DNA of 64,000 nucleotides from Winogradskyella epiphytica (lineage in GTDB: Bacteria; Bacteroidota; Bacteroidia; Flavobacteriales; Flavobacteriaceae), in the NCBI RefSeq assembly GCF_003217215.1, contig NZ_QJTD01000001.1, positions 558,001 through 622,000 of the forward strand, written 5' to 3'. Made by a program: the position numbers and the translations under genes. Positions 38,436 to 47,679 of the stretch are shown one piece after another (within the stretch, counting starts at the first letter, position 1; each line of letters opens with the position of its first letter). The notes beneath the pieces were generated by a model. It searched no databases. It was not told the DNA's origin and worked only from the letters and a program-made list of their open reading frames with translations.

Positions 38436-38990
38436 TTAATTCCATTTCCAAATTATTAATTCCCAGTGATCATTTTCTTCTATATGACGATCTAAACACT
38501 CAAAACCTATGGCTTTATGCGCTTCTAAAGAACGTAAATTCTTAGCATTTACCTCAGTGATTACAGCTTCATATTCATGCTCTAATCCCAATCTATAATT
38601 ATTGTATAAGTTTCTAAACACACCTTTTCCTCTATACGCTTTATCAACGCATATTTGCCCCATAACGAGATAATGTAATTTAGAGAGCTCCTTAGACTCT
38701 AAAACTTTATCTATATAATTAAACATGCCTTCTAATACAGGTACATCCCTTCTGAATCTTTCAAGCATACACAAGGCATAACCAATAACTTGATTCTCTT
38801 TTATAGCTATAAAATGTGGACAAGCCTCGTTCATACGTTTAAGAACAGCAAAAGTGTGTTCTACATAAACAAAACCTTCGGTATGTATAAAGTCTTCGGA
38901 TAGATTTTGCTTTAAATTCAATTTTTGAAGTTCCAAAATCTGTCTTAACTCTGTATCCGTTTCTACTCGCTTATAGATAATTTCACCCAT
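38436..38990 (-). CDS. GNAT-family N-acetyltransferase
   Basis: A 184-residue GNAT protein. The acetyl-CoA motif A region is GQICVDKAYRGKGVFRNLY (about residues 111-129), with the R/Q-x-x-G-x-G/A pattern as YRGKGV, and motif B is VNAKNLRSLEAHKAIGFECL (about 148-167). The substrate cannot be told. It lies 42 bp downstream of the S24 repressor gene on the same strand and could be cotranscribed with it, but no functional link is evident. Confidence 0.87.
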   Translation of the reverse strand: MGEIIYKRVETDTELRQILELQKLNLKQNLSEDFIHTEGFVYVEHTFAVLKRMNEACPHFIAIKENQVIGYALCMLERFRRDVPVLEGMFNYIDKVLESKELSKLHYLVMGQICVDKAYRGKGVFRNLYNNYRLGLEHEYEAVITEVNAKNLRSLEAHKAIGFECLDRHIEENDHWELIIWKWN

Positions 38991-39032
38991 TTTGTATCTA
39001 AATAAATCGATAGCTATATAATACTTATACCA

Positions 39033-39803
39033 TTACTGCATCCGTTTTACAGCCTCTAATTCTACCTTCAACTCTTGAAACATGGTTAGAATACTGCTCA
39101 TTTTTAACTCCTTTTCATCGTATTCTTGAGTATTAATACAACATGTAAATTCCCAAAGTTCTAATACGCTTTCTCTAGGAATTAAATAGGGTTTATAACT
39201 TCTGTTATCTGAACTCAGCATCAAGTTTGTAGTATCGCCTTCAGGAATATAAACCCGCTTGTACACCAAACCATCATCTTTAGTTAATACGATATACGTC
39301 CGGCCACTTTTTATATCGGCTATGTCTTCAACAAACTTAGCGACTATAAAGGCACCATCTTTTACAGGCAACATAGAATCGCCTTTAATAGGAAATGCTC
39401 TATGCGTTCCTGTTGGTAAAAATGGCAATTTAATTTTCTGAAGCTGTTCTATATATTCTGGATCATCGTAACCCGACAAGTAACCTGCCGAAGCTTTTGC
39501 TGGTATAATCTCTATCAAATCCTCGTTATCTTCATTTACCGTTACCGGAAACAATACCCGCTTATTCCCTACTTCAATAAACGAAGTGTCTTTTGCCTTG
39601 CGCAAATCGTTTTTCACTAAGATGTCAATAGGAATATCAAAGTAATTAGACAAGTCTATTAAACGGTCTATTGGAGGCTCAGAACGCCCTTCTTCATACG
39701 ACCCCACTATAGAGCGAGTCCAGTTGAGTTCATCTGCAAAACGCTCCTGAGACATCTTCTTTAAAGAGCGCAAATGCTTTATGTTGGCTTGAATTGGTTT
39801 CAT
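39033..39803 (-). CDS. LexA-like XRE/S24 repressor
   Basis: A 256-residue repressor with an N-terminal Cro/CI helix-turn-helix (about 8-65; SQERFADELNWTRSIVGSYE) and a C-terminal S24 peptidase. The catalytic dyad is Ser143 (GDSMLP) and Lys182 (GLVYKRV). The likely self-cleavage bond is Ala106-Gly107 in AKASAGYLSG. Proteins of this kind are cut when RecA filaments form and so release target promoters. The gene is divergent from a DnaE2-type polymerase and DinB gene, which strongly suggests that it controls these. A C-terminal coiled-coil-like tail (SSILTMFQELKVELEAVKRM) is extra. Confidence 0.9.
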   Translation of the reverse strand: MKPIQANIKHLRSLKKMSQERFADELNWTRSIVGSYEEGRSEPPIDRLIDLSNYFDIPIDILVKNDLRKAKDTSFIEVGNKRVLFPVTVNEDNEDLIEIIPAKASAGYLSGYDDPEYIEQLQKIKLPFLPTGTHRAFPIKGDSMLPVKDGAFIVAKFVEDIADIKSGRTYIVLTKDDGLVYKRVYIPEGDTTNLMLSSDNRSYKPYLIPRESVLELWEFTCCINTQEYDEKELKMSSILTMFQELKVELEAVKRMQ

Positions 39804-40055
39804 CTGTTTATATCTACTGTGTTTAATCGGATATACGGTACATCCATATCAGCATTGTCCTTGAGTATTGCGCTTTTGCTTATGAATGTATTCCATGTAA
39901 TTCCCATAAAAAGGGATGCCGATTTTAAGTTTAACATTTATTACTACAAATATAAGCAATACAAACTACATACAGTAGCTAATTTTACAATCTAGCTTCT
40001 TAGCTCTAAAAGCGAAGCGATTTTTTATCAGTTGTCGAACAACAATGTTTCTATT
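39804..40055. promoter_or_regulatory. Divergent control region between S24 repressor and polymerase genes
   Basis: 252 bp between the two start codons. It contains a -7 box for the repressor (39947-39954, minus), a CTAC-N5-GTAG dyad at 39966-39978 just upstream of that box, a GTTGT-CGA-ACAAC dyad at 40031-40043 close to the polymerase ATG, and a loose GATAT-N11-ATATC dyad at 39831-39851. These are candidate operators; which one is used cannot be decided by eye. Confidence 0.5.
39947..39954 (-). promoter_or_regulatory. -7 promoter box of the S24 repressor gene
   Basis: On the minus strand TATATTTG fits TANNTTTG. The start of transcription would lie near 39940, giving a leader of about 135 bases. 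Confidence 0.55.
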
Positions 40056-43000
40056 ATGTATTTAAATTGTCACACTTATTACAGCCTACGCTATGGCACT
40101 ATAAAACCAGAGCAATTACTTGCTATAGCTTCAGAAAATGGCGTTCAAACGCTTGCATTAACCGACATTAATAGCACATCTGCCTGCTTGGATGTAATGC
40201 GATTATCTAAAAAATATCAGATAAAACCTGTACTTGGTGTCGACTTTAGAAATGGTGTTCAACAGCAGTTTATTCTTATTGCGAAAAACAATCAAGGCTT
40301 TCAACATATTAACACCTATTTATCTAAGTTTCTTCATAATCAGAATTTACAAATCCCGGAACGTCCTGATGAAGACTTAGAGGATTGTTTCGTCATTTAC
40401 CCTTATCAGAACGATAAACATTTCGACCTAAAACCAAATGAATTTTTAGGCATTACTCCTCAAGACCTCAACCGTTTGAAATTTTCAAAATGGAATCAAT
40501 TCAAACATAAACTCGTGGTTTTAAAAACGGTTTCATTTCAGAATAAAAAAGGATTTAACACGCATCGCTTATTACGTGCTATCGACAATAATACCTTATT
40601 AAGTAAACTTCCAAAGTCTGAAGAAGGCAACGAAACCGACCAAATGTTACCTTATAATGACCTCTGTGAAACCTATGCTGAGTTCCCAAAACTGATTAGT
40701 AATACTGAAGCACTTTTAGACCACTGTACTGTTCAATTCGATTTAGAAAATGCCGAACCTAAAAACCAAAAATGTCTGACAGAGAATGAGGTTTCAGATT
40801 ATGAATTATTGAGACAATTAACTTACGATGGTATTCCTTATCGTTACGGAAATGATGTGGATCAAAAAGTGTACGACCGTATTGAAAAAGAACTCGACAT
40901 TATTAAGCAAAAGAACTTTGTGTCTTACTTTTTAATCAATTGGAAAATTTTAGAATACGCTAGAAGCAAAAACTATTATTATGTTGGCCGTGGTAGTGGT
41001 GCCAATAGTATTATTGCTTATCTATTGCGAATTACAGATGTAGATCCTATTGAACTCGATTTATATTTTGAGCGTTTTATTAACTTATTTCGACAAAACC
41101 CACCCGATTTTGATATCGATTTTTCCTGGAGAGACCGAGACGATGTCACTAAGTACATTTTCAATACCTTTAAACACACTGCGCTAATTGCGGTTTATAA
41201 CACCTTTAAATTCCGAGCTTCCATTCGCGAATTAGGGAAAGTGTTTGGTTTACCAAAAACTGAAATAGATAAATTAACGAGAGGAAAATACACTATTTAT
41301 CAGCTCGATAAGCTATCGCAACTCGTTATTAAATACAGTAAATACATTGAAGGTTTTCCTAATTATTTGGGTATTCACGCCGGTGGTATTTTAATTTCAG
41401 AGAAGCCTATTCATTATTACTGTGCCACATTTATGCCTCCAAAAGGCTTTGCCACCACACAATTTGATATGGTTACCGCTGAAGATATTGGCTTGTATAA
41501 ATTTGATATTTTGAGTCAACGTGGTTTAGGAAAAATTAAGGAAGCCGTTGAAATTATTGATGCCAACTATACAGATCAAGCTCCTATTGATATTCATGAT
41601 ATTAAAGGCTTTAAAACAGACGAACGCATAAAAGACCTCCTCAGAAACGCCAAAGCTATTGGTTGTTTTTATGTAGAATCGCCAGCCATGCGTATGCTGT
41701 TAAAAAAACTACAGGTCGATAATTATTTGGGCTTAGTAGCAGCGAGTTCTATTATTAGACCTGGCGTTGCTAAAAGTGGAATGATGCGCGAGTATATTCT
41801 GCGTTATCGCTATCCTGAAAAACGTAAAGAGGCACATCCTGTTTTACAAAAGATTATGCCCGAAACCTATGGCATTATGGTCTATCAAGAAGATGTGATT
41901 AAAGTAGCCCATCTGTTTGGTGGCTTAGATTTAGGCGAATCCGATATGCTGCGTCGCGGTATGTCTGGTAAATTCAGATCGCGGGAGGAATTTTTAAAAG
42001 TGAAGCAAAAATTTTTTGATAATTGTGAAAGAGATGGGAAGCCTCAGGATTTAGTCGCTAATATCTGGAGACAGGTTGAAAGTTTTGCAGGATATGCTTT
42101 CGCTAAAGGGCATTCGGCATCTTATGCTGTAGAAAGTTACCAAAGTCTGTTTTTAAAAGCGTATTACCCCCTGGAATATATGACTGCCACTATCAATAAT
42201 TTTGGTGGGTTTTACGATACCGAATTGTATGTTCACGAAGCTAGAATGCATAACGGTATTATTGAAGCTCCATGTATTAATCAATCCTATACCGAAGCTA
42301 TTATAAAAGGGAAAACTATTTATTTAGGGTTTATGTTTTTACAGTCTTTAGAAGCTAAAACTATTCAACGGATTCTCAATGAACGCCAATTGAATGGTGC
42401 ATTTGAATCCCTTCATGATTTTATAGAACGTGTTCCTATTTCTATTGAACAAATTTCTATTCTCATTAAAATAAACGCCTTTCGTTTTACAAAAATCAAT
42501 AAACGTGAATTGCTTTGGGAAGCGCATTTAAAAATTAGCAAAACGGTGCTAAAAGAAGAGCATATTAGCTTATTTAAAACCGAAAGAATTCATTATAACA
42601 CACCAGAACTGCCAAGTTCAGAGCTTGAAAATGCTTTCGATTCGATTGAATTATTAGGGTTTTCACTTTGTAATCCATTTAATTTATTAGAAAAACCTTC
42701 GATTAGTAATTTACGAGCCAAACACCTCATACAATTAAAAAATAAGCTGATTCGTATTGAAGGTTATCTCATTACCATAAAAAACACCAAAACTACGAAT
42801 GGAAAAATCATGCATTTTGGAACGTTTTTAGATCGTGATGGTGATTTTTTAGACACAGTTCACTTCCCTCCTGTTGCCGCCAAATATCCTTTTAGAGGAA
42901 AAGGAATTTATGAAATTATAGGAAAAGTGATGATGGAGTTTGATTGTGTAACTATTGAAGTTTCAAAATTAGAGCGCTTAGCTATTATTGAAGATCCGAG

Positions 43001-43094
43001 GTATTCTGAGAAAGCAACTCGCCCTCTACATTTTCTTCCTAAAAGGAAAGAGACTTTGGAAGCGGTTCTCGATACAACGATTTCTTCGCTTTAG
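40056..43094 (+). CDS. dnaE2: DNA polymerase III alpha subunit, DnaE2-type
   Basis: C-family polymerase of 1012 residues, shorter than the replicative DnaE. It starts with a PHP domain (MYLNCHTYYSLRYGTIKPEQ), and the palm carries the catalytic aspartates in PPDFDIDFSW (about residues 350-359). The region FAKGHSASYAVESYQSLFLK (about 690) and a C-terminal OB-fold follow. ATG at 40056 is preferred to TTG at 40032 because the PHP domain begins there. Location next to a LexA-like repressor and dinB points to error-prone translesion synthesis, parallel to ImuC/DnaE2 cassettes. No ImuB-like gene is present, so DinB may be the partner. Confidence 0.9.
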   Translation: MYLNCHTYYSLRYGTIKPEQLLAIASENGVQTLALTDINSTSACLDVMRLSKKYQIKPVLGVDFRNGVQQQFILIAKNNQGFQHINTYLSKFLHNQNLQIPERPDEDLEDCFVIYPYQNDKHFDLKPNEFLGITPQDLNRLKFSKWNQFKHKLVVLKTVSFQNKKGFNTHRLLRAIDNNTLLSKLPKSEEGNETDQMLPYNDLCETYAEFPKLISNTEALLDHCTVQFDLENAEPKNQKCLTENEVSDYELLRQLTYDGIPYRYGNDVDQKVYDRIEKELDIIKQKNFVSYFLINWKILEYARSKNYYYVGRGSGANSIIAYLLRITDVDPIELDLYFERFINLFRQNPPDFDIDFSWRDRDDVTKYIFNTFKHTALIAVYNTFKFRASIRELGKVFGLPKTEIDKLTRGKYTIYQLDKLSQLVIKYSKYIEGFPNYLGIHAGGILISEKPIHYYCATFMPPKGFATTQFDMVTAEDIGLYKFDILSQRGLGKIKEAVEIIDANYTDQAPIDIHDIKGFKTDERIKDLLRNAKAIGCFYVESPAMRMLLKKLQVDNYLGLVAASSIIRPGVAKSGMMREYILRYRYPEKRKEAHPVLQKIMPETYGIMVYQEDVIKVAHLFGGLDLGESDMLRRGMSGKFRSREEFLKVKQKFFDNCERDGKPQDLVANIWRQVESFAGYAFAKGHSASYAVESYQSLFLKAYYPLEYMTATINNFGGFYDTELYVHEARMHNGIIEAPCINQSYTEAIIKGKTIYLGFMFLQSLEAKTIQRILNERQLNGAFESLHDFIERVPISIEQISILIKINAFRFTKINKRELLWEAHLKISKTVLKEEHISLFKTERIHYNTPELPSSELENAFDSIELLGFSLCNPFNLLEKPSISNLRAKHLIQLKNKLIRIEGYLITIKNTKTTNGKIMHFGTFLDRDGDFLDTVHFPPVAAKYPFRGKGIYEIIGKVMMEFDCVTIEVSKLERLAIIEDPRYSEKATRPLHFLPKRKETLEAVLDTTISSL

Positions 43095-43255
43095 CTCCAA
43101 AATCGTCACTCGAACTGACCATAGCGTACAGGATATGAACATAAAAACTAGTTCTTGATACAACGAACTGACAGCCTTATTCAACCTGTGCTTGGATTAG
43201 GCTTGGCATGACTAGGAATAAATTTCAACATATAACATAAGACAGATTACTAATA

Positions 43256-44473
43256 ATGAACAACAACCGCAATATCGTACATATGGATCTCGACACGTTT
43301 TTTGTGTCTTGCGAACGCCTTAAAGACAGTCGGCTTATAGGGAAACCCGTGCTTATTGGTGGTACAAGCGACCGAGGTGTTGTGGCTTCATGCAGTTACG
43401 AAGCTCGAAAATTTGGTGTGCATTCTGCTATGCCCATGCGAATGGCTAAACAGTTATGCCCAGAAGCAATTGTACTGAGAGGAAACTCTGGTATTTATAC
43501 GAAATTCTCTAATGATGTTACTGATGTGATTAAAGAGAACGTTCCGCTTTATGAGAAATCGTCTATAGATGAATTTTACATTGATCTTACAGGGATGGAT
43601 AAGTTTTTTGGTTGCCATAAATTAGCTTCCGAACTCCGTCAGAGAATCATTAAAGAAACCGGACTTCCTATCTCCTTTGGTTTATCACTTAATAAAACGG
43701 TTTCAAAAATAGCCACAGGCGAAGCTAAACCCAATAACGAAATCCGAATACTTTCCGGTACCGAAAAACCTTTTTTAGCACCTCTTTCGGTTAAAAAGAT
43801 TCCTATGGTGGGTAATGTTACCTATAAATCTTTGTGCGATTTGGGTGTAAAACGCATTCAGACCATACAAGACATGCCTATGGAACTCATGCATAAAGTG
43901 CTTGGCAAAAACGGTTTGGTAATTTGGAAAAAAGCCAATGGTATAGACAATTCACCCGTAGTGCAATATCACGAACGCAAGTCTATTTCTACAGAACGTA
44001 CTTTTGGACAAGACACTACAGATGTTACTAAGCTTAAAGGCTTGGTCATTGCGATGACTGAGAATTTGGCTTATCAGTTGCGTCGTGGCAATAAATTAAC
44101 AGCCTGCGTTACGTTTAAGATTCGCTATTCCGATTTCCAGACTTATACGCAACAGCAACGTATTCCGTATAGCGCCATGGACCATACACTGATTCCTGTA
44201 GTCTTAGATTTATTTAAAAAACTATATAACCGCAGGTTATTAGTTAGGTTAATCGGTGTGCGATTTAGCCATTTAGTAGAAGGCGGACATCAAATTAATT
44301 TGTTCGATGACGACGAAATGCACCTCAACCTCTGCAAAGCCATGGATAAAATGCGCGAACGTTATGGCGATCGCGCTGTAATGAGCGCTGCCGGAATGGA
44401 AGCTAAATCTATAAGTCGCTGGAATCCTTTTAATGGGGAGCCACCTCCTTTATTGGCTAATCGACGACGTTAG
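43256..44473 (+). CDS. dinB: DNA polymerase IV (Y-family)
   Basis: Translesion polymerase of 405 residues. N-terminal MDLDTFFVSCERL holds the first catalytic Asp, and SSIDEFYIDLTGMD (about 101-114) holds the SIDE-type Asp-Glu pair. A helix-hairpin-helix region and little-finger domain follow. The C-terminus after QINLFDDDE contains a possible clamp-binding motif (QINLF at about residue 345). It is separated from dnaE2 by 161 bp and is likely coexpressed. Its end runs into a palindromic repeat array. Confidence 0.94.
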   Translation: MNNNRNIVHMDLDTFFVSCERLKDSRLIGKPVLIGGTSDRGVVASCSYEARKFGVHSAMPMRMAKQLCPEAIVLRGNSGIYTKFSNDVTDVIKENVPLYEKSSIDEFYIDLTGMDKFFGCHKLASELRQRIIKETGLPISFGLSLNKTVSKIATGEAKPNNEIRILSGTEKPFLAPLSVKKIPMVGNVTYKSLCDLGVKRIQTIQDMPMELMHKVLGKNGLVIWKKANGIDNSPVVQYHERKSISTERTFGQDTTDVTKLKGLVIAMTENLAYQLRRGNKLTACVTFKIRYSDFQTYTQQQRIPYSAMDHTLIPVVLDLFKKLYNRRLLVRLIGVRFSHLVEGGHQINLFDDDEMHLNLCKAMDKMRERYGDRAVMSAAGMEAKSISRWNPFNGEPPPLLANRRR

Positions 44474-44489
44474 GTTGTGCGGGTTCTTT

Positions 44490-45600
44490 TGTATACACCC
44501 CTATGGTCCCCTCGAGGGGACAATGGTTGCGTTAAACTTTGTGGGTTGTTTCTACATCACACCTCTAAGGTCCCCTCAAGGGGACAACTGTTGCGTTAAA
44601 CTTTATGGAATGTTTTCTAAATGGGACAACGGTTGTATTAAATTTTATGAGTTGTTTCTATATTACACCCCTGAGGTCCCCTCGAGGGGACAATCGATTA
44701 TTGAACAATACCGTCTATTCTTTAAGAGGACACTTGTTTGATTAAACTATACGGAAGACTCACTCACAAGCGGACAAGGGTTTGATTGAAACGTACAGAA
44801 TGTCCCCTTGAGGGGACTATAGGGGTGTTTTTCATGCTTTACAAACCTCATAGCTCTATAATTTGTTCAAGTACTTCGAAGATTTATTAATATCAGAGCC
44901 TTCATTCAGTTCTATATTAGCAAGCCTCACCACTTATCCTCTTTTCACGTATGGTTTTGTCTCCCCTAAAGCTTATGGTCAAATTTTGATTAATTAGGAG
45001 TAAACCGAAGGTGGGTTGTTCTTTAATAATACACCCCTAAGGTCCCCTCTAGGGGACAATTGTTTGATTTAACTTTACAGAATGTTTTCAAATGGAGACA
45101 ATTTATGCTTTAGACTTTGTGGGTTGTTCTTTAACAATACACCCCTAAGGTCCCCTCAAGGGGACAACTGTTTGATTTAACTTTACAGAATGTTTTCAAA
45201 TGGAGACAATTTATGCTTTAGACTTTGTGGGTTGTTCTTTAATATTTAATAATACACCCCTAAGGTCCCCTCAAGGGGACAACTGTTGCGTTAAACTTTG
45301 TGAGGTGTTATCTTAGGAAGATAATTTTACATTAAATTTTATGATGGGTTGTTTCCTATATTACACCCCTAAAGTCCCCTCGAGGGGACAATGGTTGCGT
45401 TAAAATTTGTGAGGTGTTATCTTAGGAAGATAATTTTATATTAAATTTTGTGATGGGTTGTTTTCTATATTACACCCCTAAGCCCCCCTCTAGGGGACAA
45501 TTATTCGATTTAAACTATACGGAAGACTCACTCACAAGCGGACAAGGATTTGATTGAAACGTACAGAGTGTCCCCTTGAGGGGACTATAGGGGTGTTTTT
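44490..45600. repeat. Array of ten GTCCCC-palindrome repeats between convergent genes
   Basis: Ten copies of a 16-bp near-perfect palindrome GTCCCCTNNAGGGGAC lie at 44505, 44570, 44676, 44802, 45042, 45150, 45265, 45374, 45482 and 45570. Eight are preceded by ACACCCCTAAG-like sequence. The copies at 44802 and 45570 are inverted, with GGACTATAGGGGTG, and each closes a cluster. Spacers contain direct repeats of about 108 bp (45013-45122 against 45123-45230; another pair at 45285-45370 and 45395-45475). A 100-bp block ending each cluster (about 44738-44850 and 45508-45620) is also duplicated. Each palindrome can form an eight-pair stem. It sits between the 3' ends of dinB and the M61 gene. Confidence 0.93.
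44868..45020 (-). pseudogene. Decayed fragment of an M61-peptidase PDZ region
   Basis: Inside the repeat array the minus strand reads VRLANIELNEGSDINKSSK, which matches VRIASVELNENSDLNK of the intact neighbour (encoded near 45815-45870). A second matching piece is GTAAACCGAAGG at about 45002. DNA identity is only about 75%, while the protein match is higher. So this looks like the remnant of a diverged paralogue that was once under selection, not a fresh copy. It is broken by stops and deletions. Confidence 0.78.
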
Positions 45601-45634
45601 AATGTTTTGCAAACTTGTTAAGTTTCAACTTAGT

Positions 45635-47434
45635 TTATTTCGCACCTAACCAATCTGCTCTGTTGGCTTTCATGCTTTCAGATAATTCATCGAAACTAGA
45701 CATTGAATACGAAGTGTCTGCATCTAAAGTCATTTTTACAGAGTGACGCTTACCTAGTCTTTCGAAATCTATTCTAACGGTTTCGTTAGGTTTTAATTTA
45801 TCTAAGATTTTATTGAGATCAGAATTCTCATTGAGTTCTACACTTGCAATCCTTACCAACTTATCCCCTTTTTCAAGTCCGGCATTGTGAGCCGCAGAAC
45901 CGACTTTCGTGTTGCTTATAATCACTTGATTTCTTAAACGTAAACCGAAGGCTGGTTGATCTGTATTCTGTTTTAATTTGACACCAACAGTTTCAAACAA
46001 TGTTTTGAAATCTGGCATTTCACTTTTATAGATATACTTATTGAAGAACTGATTTCCGAATTCTTCGCCAGCATATTCATTTAAGGTATGATTTAAATCC
46101 TCAATAGTATAATTATTAAAGGTCTTCCCGTAGGTTTTCCAAATCAACTTCATAAAATCGTCGAGGTTTAAACCTTGATTTCTAAGCGACAGGTCTAAAG
46201 CTAAGCCTAACATACTTCCATAGGAATAATACGAAATGAATGTATTATCGCGGTTGATATCATCGACCGAGCGTGCTGCATCTACAAATGGTGCTTGGTA
46301 GCTCATTTCAATTGGGTTGAAAAACTGACGTCCAGGTGAATTCCATACATAGTTAAAGGTACCTGTCAGTCCTTTTATATAATCTTCTTCTGAAACTAAT
46401 CCCGCTCTGGTTATGGTTAAATCATCATAATAACTTGTAAAACCTTCAGCAAACCATAGCTCACCACTCATATTGGCTTTTTCAAAATTGAAAGGCTCTA
46501 AACTTTTAGGTCTAATGCGTTCTACATTCCAACAATGAAAAAACTCATGAGATACCGTTCCAATATTTCCTTCAATTCCACCATCAGCCAAACTTCTTGT
46601 ACTTGTTAAAATGGTCGAGTTTCTATGCTCCATACCATCACGAGTGGCATTCGGGATATAGCATCCTATAAAAATATACTCCCCATAGTCGTATTCTGGC
46701 AATTCTCCAAAAACCGCTTTTTGTTGTAAGACTACCTTTTTTACATTTTCCCAATAGGTATCAAATTCTTCGGCTGTTCCGTTGTGATGCAAGGCAAATT
46801 TTATCGTTTGTCCATCAACATCGAATGAACGCAACATATGATTACTGATTTCTGTAGGACTATCTAAGAAATATTGCAGATTTTCAGCATAGAATTTATG
46901 ATCTCCTAAAGGTTTTAACTGCGTTGCCACTTTCCAATCGGAACCTTGAGGTACATTAAATTTTATTTCAATGTCATTTTGTGCCAAGTCTGGCACATAC
47001 ATAAAGGTCGCCGGCATATTAAGGTGTGCGTGGGTTTCATCGACTTGCGCATAAGTACCATCACCATGATTTGCGTAAAGTGTATAGGACAAATTAATGG
47101 TACCGTCGTGGTTATGCACTTCCCAAGAATAGGGATCTGGTCGTGTGATTTCTAGAGTCTTGCCCTCACTATTTGTGGCCACCACATTATAAACATTCTT
47201 AGCAAATTCGTGAATAGCATAACGCCCTGGCGAGGATCGGGACATTCTCATTTCTGTAGCTCCAGGGTTTAAACCCGTGAAGGTTGCTTCAATATGAGCT
47301 TCATGATGCACTGCATTTTCAAAAGAAATGGAATAATTAGAGACTCCCTTATTCTGAGCTTGTTTTTCAGTGCTCGTTTCTTGTTTGCAGTTAACTAAAC
47401 AAAGTAGTGATAGTAGTAAGATTAGGCTTCGCAT
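45635..47434 (-). CDS. M61 glycyl aminopeptidase-like lipoprotein with PDZ domain
   Basis: A 599-residue metallopeptidase. The lipobox is CLVNC (Cys16). The N-terminal beta domain covers about 30-210, and the zinc motif HEFFH (VSHEFFHCWNVERI, about 296-309) has its third ligand Glu in ELWFAEGFTSYY (about 327-338). A C-terminal PDZ domain (about 490-580; AGLEKGDKLVRIASVELN) follows. The family releases N-terminal Gly or Ala from peptides. The lipid anchor places it in the envelope. A decayed paralogue fragment and repeat array lie directly downstream. Confidence 0.93.
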   Translation of the reverse strand: MRSLILLLSLLCLVNCKQETSTEKQAQNKGVSNYSISFENAVHHEAHIEATFTGLNPGATEMRMSRSSPGRYAIHEFAKNVYNVVATNSEGKTLEITRPDPYSWEVHNHDGTINLSYTLYANHGDGTYAQVDETHAHLNMPATFMYVPDLAQNDIEIKFNVPQGSDWKVATQLKPLGDHKFYAENLQYFLDSPTEISNHMLRSFDVDGQTIKFALHHNGTAEEFDTYWENVKKVVLQQKAVFGELPEYDYGEYIFIGCYIPNATRDGMEHRNSTILTSTRSLADGGIEGNIGTVSHEFFHCWNVERIRPKSLEPFNFEKANMSGELWFAEGFTSYYDDLTITRAGLVSEEDYIKGLTGTFNYVWNSPGRQFFNPIEMSYQAPFVDAARSVDDINRDNTFISYYSYGSMLGLALDLSLRNQGLNLDDFMKLIWKTYGKTFNNYTIEDLNHTLNEYAGEEFGNQFFNKYIYKSEMPDFKTLFETVGVKLKQNTDQPAFGLRLRNQVIISNTKVGSAAHNAGLEKGDKLVRIASVELNENSDLNKILDKLKPNETVRIDFERLGKRHSVKMTLDADTSYSMSSFDELSESMKANRADWLGAK

Positions 47435-47470
47435 GCTATAAAAAATTTAAAACCTCCAAGATAGTACTTT

Positions 47471-47677
47471 TTAATCTTCTACATATTCTAATATATCACT
47501 TGGCTGACACTCTAAAGCTTTACAAATAGCCTCTAGAGTTGAAAACCGAATCGCTTTGGCTTTTCCTGTTTTTAAGATAGACAAATTAGCTGTGGTGATA
47601 CCTACCCGTTCAGCCAGTTCGTTACTTTTCATGCCACGTTTGGCTAGCATAATGTCTAAGTTGACTATAATTGACAT
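47471..47677 (-). CDS. Small Cro/CI-type HTH regulator (YozG-like)
   Basis: A 68-residue protein that is just a helix-turn-helix: MLAKRGMKSNELAERVGITT then ANLSILKTGKAKAIRFSTLE. It is the last gene of a three-gene operon, 2 bp after a DUF2975 membrane gene, the classical partner of this HTH type. It probably binds the two dyads upstream of the operon (48678-48727) and controls its own expression. The signal it senses may come from the membrane partners. Confidence 0.88.
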   Translation of the reverse strand: MSIIVNLDIMLAKRGMKSNELAERVGITTANLSILKTGKAKAIRFSTLEAICKALECQPSDILEYVED

Positions 47678-47679
47678 GA

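Noticed and set aside
44433..44741. 102-codon frame overlapping the end of dinB
   Set aside because: It runs through the palindromic repeats, and its residues repeat with the DNA unit; no independent coding signal.
44490..45600. CRISPR array
   Set aside because: Repeats are palindromic, irregularly spaced, occur in both orientations and the spacers repeat each other; no cas gene nearby.
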